DNA of 34,911 bases, from positions 87,508 to 122,418 of the forward strand of contig DDNL01000020.1 in assembly GCA_002341165.1 (NCBI GenBank). Direction: 5' to 3'. Both the position numbers and the translations under genes were made by a program. A model generated the notes under the pieces. The model did no database searches. It had not been told where the DNA came from and worked only from the letters and a program-made list of their open reading frames with translations. Origin of the DNA: Shewanellaceae bacterium UBA2521. Its GTDB lineage: Bacteria > Pseudomonadota > Gammaproteobacteria > Enterobacterales > Shewanellaceae. Positions 16,709 through 23,766 of this stretch are shown here, piece after piece (the first letter of the stretch is position 1; every line of letters starts with the position of its first letter).

Positions 16709-16733
16709 TGTGCGTAATCATGTACTATAATTT
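16709..16733 (+). promoter_or_regulatory. Probable promoter of the gene at 16807
   Basis: TATAAT at 16726-16731 is preceded by TGTAC, and the segment GTGCGTAATCATGTACTA loosely matches the right half of the shared block seen at 18563 and 22063. No good -35 hexamer is present at 17-base spacing, so activator dependence is possible. Confidence 0.4.
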
Positions 16734-16806
16734 ATCATATCGCACAACTTTTTCTTTAAATAACAATAAGATAGAAATAAGCGATCATGTTATATTGGAG
16801 GTAACA

Positions 16807-17358
16807 ATGAAAAAAGTTTTTAAACTTCTGACTCCATGGGCTGTCGTGCTTCCTCTCTTCGCAGATGCACAAGAACAATCAAGTGTTAATGCAGATGTAT
16901 CACTGAGTAACACCCTCAGTATAAGCGTTGCTGGCAATTTAAATTTTGGCCTTTTAGAGTTTGAGTCTTCCGATGCAGGAGGACAGGTTACATTAAAAGT
17001 GAATGGGAATGTTCAAGTCGGTAACACAGGTTATGCCTCACAAGGTTCACCTTCAGCTGGCGTGTTAAATGTAGCCGCGCCATCAGGAGAGTCGATTACG
17101 GTAAGTTGCTCTAATAACGCTGTTTTAACACATGAAAACAGCAATCAGCAACTCAACCTTAACGATACCACTTACAAAGTAAGAGGTGTAGTCAAAGCTT
17201 GCGCCCACGGGCCAAAGCAGTATACATCAACAGGTTTTGAGCAAATCAGGATCGGAGCAAAGTTAAATCTTTTAACAGGATCTGCTGCTGTACCTGGTCT
17301 ATATGCGACCTCAAATACAGGTGGAACGCCCCTATCTTTTACTTTGACTTATCAATAG
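16807..17358 (+). CDS. DUF4402-type pilin-like secreted protein 3
   Basis: A 183-residue canonical member. The frame is open upstream to 16690, but the ATG at 16807 has GGAGGT six bases ahead and begins a clean signal peptide (cleavage after ADA, residue 21), so I take that start. Mature pattern: EQSSVNADVSLSNTLSI, LNFGLLEFE, GGQVTL, GNTGYASQGSPSAGVLNV, GESITVSCSN, second Cys in KACAHG, IRIGAKLNL, and STGG-type end SNTGGTPLSFTLTYQ with penultimate Tyr. It has its own promoter candidate upstream and its own terminator downstream, so it appears monocistronic. Confidence 0.87.
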   Translation: MKKVFKLLTPWAVVLPLFADAQEQSSVNADVSLSNTLSISVAGNLNFGLLEFESSDAGGQVTLKVNGNVQVGNTGYASQGSPSAGVLNVAAPSGESITVSCSNNAVLTHENSNQQLNLNDTTYKVRGVVKACAHGPKQYTSTGFEQIRIGAKLNLLTGSAAVPGLYATSNTGGTPLSFTLTYQ

Positions 17359-17434
17359 CCATACTCAAAATAAACAAAAAAGATATTGATCCTATCGCTA
17401 TAAAAATGACAAATCATTGAATCAAGTTTATGAA

Positions 17435-17472
17435 AACCCGTATCACAATACACATCTGTGATACGGGTTTCT
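17435..17472 (+). terminator. Terminator after pilin-like gene 3
   Basis: AACCCGTATCACA at 17435-17447 pairs perfectly with TGTGATACGGGTT at 17457-17469, a 13-bp stem with a 9-base loop, followed by TCTTGTT. It lies 76 bases after the stop codon. Stem strength is high; the T-tract is interrupted. Confidence 0.82.
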
Positions 17473-17479
17473 TGTTCAT

Positions 17480-17826
17480 ATCAACTGAGAAAAATATATA
17501 AAAAAGAGACTCTTATATCTTGAAGTTCAATTATTTATATAAAACATTATTTTAAATGTGATGCTTTATATTTTATAAAAAATATGATTCTGAATTTTGC
17601 TTAAATCATATATAAGAAGTCATATTTATAATTTATATTTAAAAACCAATTCAAAAAAATTTTAATTTATTCTATTTCTATTTCAAAAAAACATATATGA
17701 AAAATTATATATTAAATAAAAATAATTTTATTTTTCCCATTCAAATGAATTATGCTTCAATCAATTTTTATAAAATAAATCAAAAGTTTAATTTTATTTA
17801 AAGTTATACAAACCCAACACAGCAAA
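17480..17826. other. Extremely AT-rich intergenic stretch
   Basis: About 350 bases of almost pure A/T sequence with many runs such as TTTATATTTAAA and no ORF, hairpin terminator or shared promoter block that I can see. It lies directly upstream of the broken DUF4402 copy, where a promoter, ribosome binding site and signal-peptide codons would be expected. It may be decayed upstream DNA or a silenced, H-NS-like-bound region; neither can be shown here. Confidence 0.7.
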
Positions 17827-17844
17827 GGGAGGAGATACTCTGCA

Positions 17845-18310
17845 GTGCATGCTCAAACAAAGCTAGATGGAGTTTTACGTATTCAAAATAAGGCAGACAT
17901 ACACTTTGGCGAACTTGAATATTCAGTCACGAATAACGGTGGTCTTATACACTTAAATCCTTTGGGCGTCTTTTATCCTGGTACAACAGGTTACCATGTT
18001 GGAAGCGGGTATACTCGATGTGAGCGCAGCGCGAGGTGAACAAATTAGTATTGCTTGCACGTCCACAGCAACTTTAACTTCAGTTCTCAGTGGTAATCCA
18101 TCGCTACAAATGCTTCATGCTAAATACCAAATACGTGGACCTCTGACTTATTGTCAAAGTGGTGTCAAATATATTGAAGCAAGACCTATTGAAGCCATTA
18201 CCATAGGTGGTAAATTAAATTTACTTTCAGGTGCTGATGCAATACCTGGTTACTTTTCAACGCATAACCAAGGTGGCATGCCCATTACTTTTACTATTAC
18301 TTACGAGTAA
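17845..18310 (+). pseudogene. Broken DUF4402-type pilin gene (frameshift, no signal peptide)
   Basis: Two overlapping frames together encode one family member. From 17845 the frame gives AQTKLDGVLRIQNKADI, HFGELEY, GGLIHLNP and TTGYH, then fails. From about 18006, in the +1 frame, AGILDVSAARGEQISIAC continues through to GGMPITFTITYE, ending at 18310. Intact paralogues have seven residues (21 bases) between TGY and AG; here only 10 bases remain, so a net loss of 11 bases explains the shift. Codons for a hydrophobic signal peptide are absent upstream, leaving only HAQ at the presumed cleavage site. The second fragment retains Cys residues and the penultimate Tyr. Confidence 0.88.
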
Positions 18311-18562
18311 ATATAAAGAGCAGGAAAGATGTCAACAAATTGACGTCTATCTTGAATATTTTATTTCTCCTTTTTTTCACACATCATCTTTATTCTGTTT
18401 TCTCTTTTATCAACCTTGATTCATTCTTCATTTTTTTTACTTATTTAATTTTTTTTGCTGTCTATATCCTTTTACAAAAATAAATATCAAATCTTAATAA
18501 AATTAAACTTTTGATATTTAAATATTTTTTATTTTCTCTAAGCGGGAAATAAAAATGATCGT
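18311..18562. other. AT-rich intergenic region
   Basis: About 250 bases, T-rich on the left (many TTT/TTC runs) and A/T-rich to the right, with no credible gene. The promoter block of the next pilin-like gene starts at its right end. Confidence 0.6.
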
Positions 18563-18592
18563 TTGAAATACGCAAAAGAGTGTACAATACTT
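18563..18592 (+). promoter_or_regulatory. Shared promoter-like block, copy 2 (strong)
   Basis: TTGAAATACGCAA at 18563-18575, then AGTGTACAATACTT from 18579. The block at 22063 is the same apart from the few bases between these two parts. TTGAAA would be the -35 element and AATACT, 17 bases on, the -10. It lies 72 bases upstream of the ATG at 18635. Confidence 0.65.
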
Positions 18593-18634
18593 AAATCAAG
18601 GGTATTCCAGAGCCAAATTCGATCGGAGGTAAAG

Positions 18635-19189
18635 ATGAACAGGTTTCTTACACTCTTAGGTGCTACAACAATGGTCATGCCCATGTTCACAAGCGCAGAA
18701 GAACAAGCCGATATCAGTGCAAATGTAATTGTTACACAAGCAATGGCTATAGATAATGTGCAAGGCATAAACTTCGGTACACTTGAGTTTGACGCAACAG
18801 CTCCAGGTGGACTTGTGAATATGAACCCATACGGTCAAATTTTTTTAGGTACAACAGGATATACCAGTAGCGGAACAGCGAATGCAGGTGGATTTGATAT
18901 TATTGCCAATCTAGGCGCAAATATTGTTATCAGTTGTAGTAATACTGCCACACTAGCACATGTAGATGATGCAACGGTCACAATTGAGATGCAAATACCT
19001 AAATTTAAATTTAATGGTATTGTTCATCTTTGTGCCGATGGTTCACAAACGATGATATCGTCAGGAACCGATTCTGTAGGTGTCAGCGGTAAAATCAATT
19101 TACCTACTGGAAGTGCTGCAGTGAAAGGCAGTTACTCTACAGCCAACACAGGTGGCTCTCCTGTACAGTTCACCATATCTTACTTATAA
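18635..19189 (+). CDS. DUF4402-type pilin-like secreted protein 4
   Basis: A 184-residue canonical member. The ATG at 18635 is preceded by CGGAGGTAAAG; the frame extends to 18563, but that extension contains the promoter block. Signal peptide to residue 20 or so (TSA|EEQ). Pattern: ISANVIVTQAMAI, INFGTLEFD, GGLVNMNP, GTTGYTSSGTANAGGFDI, IVISCSN, second Cys in VHLCADG, SGTDSVGVSGKINL, and the end STANTGGSPVQFTISYL with penultimate Tyr. It is flanked by its own promoter block and its own terminator, which argues for single-gene transcription. Confidence 0.87.
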   Translation: MNRFLTLLGATTMVMPMFTSAEEQADISANVIVTQAMAIDNVQGINFGTLEFDATAPGGLVNMNPYGQIFLGTTGYTSSGTANAGGFDIIANLGANIVISCSNTATLAHVDDATVTIEMQIPKFKFNGIVHLCADGSQTMISSGTDSVGVSGKINLPTGSAAVKGSYSTANTGGSPVQFTISYL

Positions 19190-19200
19190 GCTGCAATACA

Positions 19201-19240
19201 GTAAAAAAAGCTCAGTTGCATCATCAACTGAGTTTTTTTG
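19201..19240 (+). terminator. Terminator after pilin-like gene 4
   Basis: CTCAGTTG at 19211-19218 pairs with CAACTGAG at 19225-19232 across a 6-base loop. It is preceded by an A-run and followed by seven T. This is a textbook intrinsic terminator 20 bases after the stop. Confidence 0.94.
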
Positions 19241-19413
19241 TATCCCCCCGCTCACCTATCTCATACCTTAGATAGAGTAAAATCACCCTTTCAATCCTCT
19301 TCATCGTTTTTTTCTATACAGATCTCTTTCTCTACTGCCTAACTGACACAAAATATGAACCATAATCCCAAAAATATAGTATAAACAATTAACAACACAA
19401 AGAGATTAAGATA

Positions 19414-19971
19414 TTGAAATACTTTGCTTTTTTTATTATTTTGTGCGTGGCTTTATTCAGCCGCTCTATACAGTCTGAGCAATCTGTAATACATAGCCAA
19501 GTCGAAATACGTGAAGCAACCACATCTCCTAATGAAAGCCATATTCACTTTCATATCCAAGCAGGTGATGAAACAACCGCTGGAGGAGAAATCGTTCATT
19601 CCTCTGGACAAATGACTGATCGATCTCATACCTATACGCTTTTAGAAAGTACGCCCATCACAACTCATGTCAATATTCTCGCAACTCTAGGTGAAGAAGT
19701 AGACATCTCTTGTACGCATAAAGGTAAGCTCGCCTCAGAGCAGGATTCAAACCAAACAATTGACTTGACCGAAACAGGCTTTCAAGTGGGTCAGGATCCA
19801 GCTATGATAGCTTGTACACAGGGTATTTATCCTATTCAGTCGCAGGGTAATAACCTGATATATATTGAAACAGCCTTACCATTCCCTCATGACTTCACGG
19901 TACGCCAAAGCAGTTACTCCACATCGCACGCTGGAGGCCAGCCTATTTCCTTCACTATTACTTATAAATGA
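19414..19971 (+). CDS. Divergent DUF4402-like secreted protein
   Basis: A 185-residue product with a TTG start at 19414; no ATG gives a complete signal peptide, and GAGATTAAG lies just upstream. The signal peptide is KYFAFFIILCVALFSRSIQS. The C-terminal half follows the array pattern (GEEVDISCTHKGKL, second Cys in MIACTQG, and the end STSHAGGQPISFTITYK with penultimate Tyr). The N-terminal half has lost the FG-L motif and the TGY segment: IHFHIQAGDE and SHTYTLLEST stand in their place. It keeps the chaperone-recognition strand, so it may still be exported and assembled, perhaps as a minor or specialised subunit. The TTG start would lower expression. Confidence 0.7.
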   Translation: MKYFAFFIILCVALFSRSIQSEQSVIHSQVEIREATTSPNESHIHFHIQAGDETTAGGEIVHSSGQMTDRSHTYTLLESTPITTHVNILATLGEEVDISCTHKGKLASEQDSNQTIDLTETGFQVGQDPAMIACTQGIYPIQSQGNNLIYIETALPFPHDFTVRQSSYSTSHAGGQPISFTITYK

Positions 19972-20066
19972 GCTCATCCCCTCCTTACTATAAAAAGTAC
20001 CTATAAGTAAGCTCCCTACTGCTTGACTATGTGTGTAGACTCAAAGGGTAAGGGTCTTCATACCTT

Positions 20067-20083
20067 CAGCCTTTCGAAGGCTG
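20067..20083. other. Intergenic hairpin
   Basis: CAGCCTT and AAGGCTG form a 7-bp stem around TCG in the 331-base gap between two pilin-like genes. No T-run follows. The rest of the gap up to 20217 shows nothing beyond A/T-rich sequence. Confidence 0.4.
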
Positions 20084-20217
20084 TAAAAAGCATTCTTTTG
20101 GCTCCTCCTACTTTACACAGAATAAGCAAAGACTCTTATTCTCTCAAAAAATCTTTCTATCGATCACTAGATTATTCTTAAATTACTGAAAAATAGAAAA
20201 AAAAGCAGTCAAATAAA

Positions 20218-20246
20218 TGACATACGCTATTTTGTGAACTAAACTT
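20218..20246 (+). promoter_or_regulatory. Shared promoter-like block, copy 3
   Basis: ATACGCTATTTTGTGAAC at 20222-20239 followed by TAAACTTT, which aligns with ATACGCAATTTAGTGTAC and AATACTAA at 22063. The left end reads TGAC instead of TTGAA. It lies 85 bases before the ATG at 20303. Confidence 0.5.
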
Positions 20247-20302
20247 TAGTTATAGGCCTTTAAGGTTTTTGAATTTAACCAAGATTGAAGTGAGAAAATA
20301 TT

Positions 20303-20866
20303 ATGAAAAAATCGATTCCAATGGCAATTGCACTCGCGTCTACTCTACCCCTACTTGCTTATGCACAAGAGCAAACAGATGTAGGAGCAGTTGTGTCGCT
20401 CAACCAATCTATTATTGTCAATAACGTTACAAGTCTAGATTTTGGTACATTACAATTTCAAGTCAATGCTTTAGGTGGTGTTGTTACGCTTAATACTGAT
20501 GGTTCTGGCGATGTAGGTACATCTGAGTACATACAATCAGGAAGTTTTCAAGCAGGTGGATTTGATTTAGCTATGGAAGCCGGAGAAACAGTCATTATTT
20601 CATGCCTTTCACAAGCGAACGTAGCACTGGATACAGACTCCTCTTTGGTTCTGGATTTAAATAACGTTAAATACTCTCAGAACGGTATTGAGAGTACATG
20701 TGGCGCACTTATACCTACGTTTTTAGCTACTACAACGACAGCACCTGTAAGCTTTAGTATTGGAGCCGACCTGAATGTAAGTGACGGTGCACTAGCTGTA
20801 GCTGGTTCTTACTCTACGTCAAATGCAGGTGGTACACCTATTAGCTTTACAATAAGCTATAACTAA
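20303..20866 (+). CDS. DUF4402-type pilin-like secreted protein 5
   Basis: A 187-residue canonical member with signal peptide MKKSIPMAIALASTLPLLAYA. Pattern: QTDVGAVVSLNQSIIVNNV, LDFGTLQFQ, GGVVTLNT, TSEYIQSGSFQAGGFDL (the usual TGY is SEY here), GETVIISC, second Cys in ESTCGAL, FSIGADLNV, and the end STSNAGGTPISFTISYN with penultimate Tyr. The ATG has GTGAG about ten bases ahead, a modest ribosome binding site. Own promoter-like block upstream, hairpin downstream. Confidence 0.86.
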   Translation: MKKSIPMAIALASTLPLLAYAQEQTDVGAVVSLNQSIIVNNVTSLDFGTLQFQVNALGGVVTLNTDGSGDVGTSEYIQSGSFQAGGFDLAMEAGETVIISCLSQANVALDTDSSLVLDLNNVKYSQNGIESTCGALIPTFLATTTTAPVSFSIGADLNVSDGALAVAGSYSTSNAGGTPISFTISYN

Positions 20867-20904
20867 GACGGTTCAATATCTCATCAAGATATTGGCGTAA
20901 ATCT

Positions 20905-20926
20905 AAAGGCTCATACATGAGCCTTT
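20905..20926 (+). terminator. Hairpin after pilin-like gene 5
   Basis: AAAGGCTCAT and ATGAGCCTTT are exact inverted repeats separated by AC, 38 bases after the stop. The T-run after the stem is short, so termination is likely but weaker than at the neighbouring genes. Confidence 0.6.
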
Positions 20927-21115
20927 ATGATCTGAGAATGAACAACTCGTTTTATATGAAATGACCTACACAAGCAGTATGATACATAAGATAATAAGCG
21001 TATATAACGCTGTAAAAGTAAGTGATGTATCATACTTCTTATCCTCTTTTCATTTTAGAAAAAACAAAGCAAATCACCGATTCACTCCTATTTGACTCCA
21101 GCTCAAATGCCTATT

Positions 21116-21132
21116 TTTTGACACTGTCAAAA
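21116..21132 (+). promoter_or_regulatory. Inverted repeat upstream of pilin-like gene 6
   Basis: TTTTGACA at 21116-21123 and TGTCAAAA at 21125-21132 are exact reverse complements around a single C. The same half-sites, with a 5-base spacer, occur at 16676-16700 upstream of another pilin-like gene. It lies about 50 bases upstream of the shared promoter block at 21180, a location suited to a regulator. Confidence 0.45.
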
Positions 21133-21179
21133 TAAATGGAATTAAAGGACAAAAAAGTCACTTTTAATGTGTCAATAAT

Positions 21180-21209
21180 TTGAAATTCTCAATATAGTGA
21201 ACCATAATT
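21180..21209 (+). promoter_or_regulatory. Shared promoter-like block, copy 4
   Basis: TTGAAATTCTCAATATAGTG at 21180-21199 followed by AACCATAATTAAAC, in register with the blocks at 18563 and 22063. The leader to the ATG at 21326 is longer here (about 116 bases from the block's end), and nothing else is evident in it. Confidence 0.55.
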
Positions 21210-21325
21210 AAACTAAAGTCCTTGTTTTATTTCATTTTTTTGCAATAAACCATGACATGATGTACTCAACATGAGTTAATAAAATACTGGATGAGATAAT
21301 CTCGTTCATATACATGGAGTCTACT

Positions 21326-21883
21326 ATGAGAATAAAAAATATTATTGTTTTATCTTGCGCCATGAGCATACCTACTCTGTCATATTCAGAAGATTTTGAT
21401 GTGCAAGCTCAAGCAACGATTATTATGCCAATTGGCATAGCGAATATGCAAAGTATTAACTTTGGTGATATCGACTATAGCAGCTCATCAGCAGGCGGTG
21501 ACATCGTCTTAAGCGTTGATGGAACTATGAATACAGGTGCTACAGGTTTTACCAGCAGCAGCTCTGCTGTAGGCTCTTTCGACATCACAAGCGTAGCGGG
21601 TGAAATCATACAAATCACTTGTAATGCAGATGCAACTCTAGCTCATGCAGCTGACCAAAATATATCGCTTCAAATGAAGGAAACAAGTTATGTAATGAAC
21701 CAAGGTAGCCTCATTCTATCTTGCGGCTCATCTATTACAGGTAGCTTTATCACAAGTGGTACAGATAGTCTTTCTATAGGTGCAACCCTTGTCGTACCTG
21801 CAGGTGGTAGCATTCAGTCAGGTGGATACTCTACACAAAACACAGGTGGCTTACCTATTACCTTCAATATTAGCTATCAATAA
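21326..21883 (+). CDS. DUF4402-type pilin-like secreted protein 6
   Basis: A 185-residue canonical member. Two in-frame ATGs exist, at 21314 and 21326; GGAG lies five bases before the second, which I choose. Signal peptide ends in LSYS. Pattern: DVQAQATIIMPIGI, INFGDIDYS, GGDIVLS, ATGFTSSSSAVGSFDI, GEIIQITC, second Cys in LILSCGSS, SGTDSLSIGATLVV, and the end STQNTGGLPITFNISYQ with penultimate Tyr. Monocistronic by context: own promoter-like block, an upstream inverted repeat and a strong terminator. Confidence 0.86.
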   Translation: MRIKNIIVLSCAMSIPTLSYSEDFDVQAQATIIMPIGIANMQSINFGDIDYSSSSAGGDIVLSVDGTMNTGATGFTSSSSAVGSFDITSVAGEIIQITCNADATLAHAADQNISLQMKETSYVMNQGSLILSCGSSITGSFITSGTDSLSIGATLVVPAGGSIQSGGYSTQNTGGLPITFNISYQ

Positions 21884-21901
21884 TACTCAGCATACTCCAT
21901 C

Positions 21902-21937
21902 AAAAACCTAACTTAATTTCTTTAAGTTAGGTTTTTT
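21902..21937 (+). terminator. Terminator after pilin-like gene 6
   Basis: AAAAACCTAACTTAA at 21902-21916 pairs with TTAAGTTAGGTTTTT from 21922, leaving a 5-base loop and ending in a T-run to 21937. It is 18 bases after the stop. Confidence 0.93.
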
Positions 21938-22062
21938 AGCTTACGCTCTTCCCTCTTTTTGAACACACTGAATTTAAAATAAAAAAAAGCAAAGTGGTCT
22001 GATTATTTGAAATTTGATATCAAATTTTGATAAATAATATGCACAAAATAAATACTAATCAC

Positions 22063-22092
22063 TTGAAATACGCAATTTAGTGTACAATACTA
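22063..22092 (+). promoter_or_regulatory. Shared promoter-like block, copy 5 (strong)
   Basis: TTGAAATACGCAATTTAGTG at 22063-22082 and TACAATACTA after it; the best match to the block at 18563. It lies 82 bases upstream of the ATG at 22145. Confidence 0.65.
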
Positions 22093-22144
22093 AACACATC
22101 GATTACGCTTTTTTGTAGCTTATGACGAGCATGAGGAGTACGCC

Positions 22145-22711
22145 ATGAATACACAGTCTAAGTTCGTTTTATATCTGATCTTAACAGCTTCAACCACGAC
22201 TTATGCTGTCGAACAACAGATTGGAGCACATCTCAACGTGAGTACGACTCTATCTGTTACCACGCTCACCAACATCAATTTCGGTATATTTCAGTTTACC
22301 AGTAATTCTGTTGGCGGTACTGTGAACTTAAGCACCAGTAATATGTTATCCGGAGTGCCTCAAGCAGGTTATATATCGTCAGGAGTCACCTCTGTTGGTT
22401 CCATTAATATTTCTGCAAACTCTGGTGAAGAAGTGATGATCAACTGCGCAAATCAAGGTACGATGACTTCAGCGACCAATATGAATCATGTTCTCAATAT
22501 GGCTTCTGTTGAATATCACAAGCAAGGGGCGATGAACTCACCTGGAAATTGTATGCTACCTGCTGCGTACACTTTCACTTCAACAGGCATAGATACAGTA
22601 CTGATTGGTGGCTCACTCCAAATGCCTAGTGGCGCAAGTATGAATAGTGGCAGCTACTCCACGTCAAACCAAGGTGGAAACCCCATCACGTTAACTGTGA
22701 GTTATCTATAG
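22145..22711 (+). CDS. DUF4402-type pilin-like secreted protein 7
   Basis: A 188-residue canonical member, last of the array. Signal peptide ends TTYA near residue 21. Pattern: EQQIGAHLNVSTTLSV, INFGIFQFT, GGTVNLS, QAGYISSGVTSVGSINI, GEEVMINCAN, second Cys in PGNCMLP, STGIDTVLIGGSLQM, and the end STSNQGGNPITLTVSYL with penultimate Tyr. GAGGAG is well placed before the ATG. A strong promoter-like block lies upstream and a double hairpin follows it, so transcription probably does not run into the second chaperone gene. Confidence 0.87.
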   Translation: MNTQSKFVLYLILTASTTTYAVEQQIGAHLNVSTTLSVTTLTNINFGIFQFTSNSVGGTVNLSTSNMLSGVPQAGYISSGVTSVGSINISANSGEEVMINCANQGTMTSATNMNHVLNMASVEYHKQGAMNSPGNCMLPAAYTFTSTGIDTVLIGGSLQMPSGASMNSGSYSTSNQGGNPITLTVSYL

Positions 22712-22712
22712 C

Positions 22713-22735
22713 CTTGCACTTTATCTGAGTGCAAG
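22713..22735 (+). other. Short hairpin right after the stop of pilin-like gene 7
   Basis: CTTGCACT and AGTGCAAG pair across a 7-base loop two bases after the stop codon. It may stabilise the mRNA end; the following hairpin is the better terminator. Confidence 0.5.
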
Positions 22736-22753
22736 ATTGATCGAACCTCAAAC

Positions 22754-22790
22754 AAAGAGCACTTTTGTCACCACAAAAGTGCTCTTTCTT
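22754..22790 (+). terminator. Strong terminator before chaperone 2
   Basis: AAAGAGCACTTTTGT at 22754-22768 pairs perfectly with ACAAAAGTGCTCTTT at 22773-22787 around CACC, followed by CTT. A 15-bp perfect stem. Confidence 0.9.
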
Positions 22791-22959
22791 ATGCTTTATT
22801 CTCAAACATTGAGCTCTTTGAAGGCTGCAACTTGACCTGATCTATTCTGAGCTATGTATCATCATAAATGTATCGCTGCGATATGGTATGTTTCTTGAAT
22901 TTCAACTTTAAATGATCTGTTTTCTACCCCTTTGACGTAGCAGCTCTAAAGGTTAATTT

Positions 22960-23766
22960 ATGAATAAAATGAAGATATTATACTTTTTATTTTTCATGCT
23001 GATTTTTTCGCATACGAGTTACGCTAATTTTTATACAACACCGAATAAAATTCAACTCAATAGCGATCAAAATGTCACTACAGTTTATCTTGTAAATCAA
23101 AGTGATAAAGCTTATGCATTCGTCATTAAAGCTGTAGACTTCAAAATGAATGAAAAAGGAAAGATCAAGCCTCTAGAATCAGAGCATTACTTTTCATTTT
23201 CAGCCAAAGATAAAATTAAATTTCTGCCCAAAGCCTTGAAGCTTAGTCCTCATGAAAGAGGCGCGATCAAAATTATACGATCAAAGCGACATAACGTCGA
23301 TCCTGGTTCATACCATGTTCATCTGAATATTCAACGCAAAGCCTTATTTCAAAAAACGGCAAAAGGTAGCCCAATCAGGCAAAACAAAACCGCAATGCAT
23401 ATAGAGGTTGAGTATGACATAAACGTGCCTCTTTTCATTGATTATGACAAGCCTAAAAAGCCACCCGAGCTTTCTTTTGCACATCGCATTTATGCCGACC
23501 CAAAAGACAAAGATCACTATAAGATTGCACTACACATCAAAAATAAAACCCGCTTTCTTGAACGACTCGAAGTGTCTCTACTCAATACCGATTCTCGCTC
23601 TACGTATGATGAAGTGTGGCATTCTAAAATTTCAGCCTATCCTGAAGTACCAGAGCTCAACCTGACTAAGAAGATTCCACGCTCTCAGATCAATCAACAA
23701 GATTTTTGGCTTATGATTCAAGACAATGGCAAAATAATAAAGTATGAGAAAGTTACTATACATTAA
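22960..23766 (+). CDS. PapD-like periplasmic fimbrial chaperone 2
   Basis: A 268-residue paralogue of the chaperone at 15681; well over half of the aligned residues agree by eye. Signal peptide to SYA (residue 22). First domain: NFYTTPNKIQLNSDQNVTT, VYLVNQSDKAYAF, VDFKMNEKGKIK, PHERGAIKIIRSK, GSYHVHLNIQRK; junction YDINVPLFIDYD. Second domain ends DFWLMIQDNGKIIKYEKVTIH. Its stop overlaps the usher start by 23 bases, so the two are translationally coupled and must work together. This makes it the likely principal chaperone of the system. AAAGG lies before the ATG; an internal ATG at codon 4 is an alternative. Confidence 0.86.
   Translation: MNKMKILYFLFFMLIFSHTSYANFYTTPNKIQLNSDQNVTTVYLVNQSDKAYAFVIKAVDFKMNEKGKIKPLESEHYFSFSAKDKIKFLPKALKLSPHERGAIKIIRSKRHNVDPGSYHVHLNIQRKALFQKTAKGSPIRQNKTAMHIEVEYDINVPLFIDYDKPKKPPELSFAHRIYADPKDKDHYKIALHIKNKTRFLERLEVSLLNTDSRSTYDEVWHSKISAYPEVPELNLTKKIPRSQINQQDFWLMIQDNGKIIKYEKVTIH

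Noticed and set aside
17996..18039. Programmed frameshift in the broken DUF4402 copy
   Set aside because: No slippery heptamer, homopolymer run or downstream stimulatory hairpin is seen, and the missing 11 bases plus the lost signal peptide point to decay.
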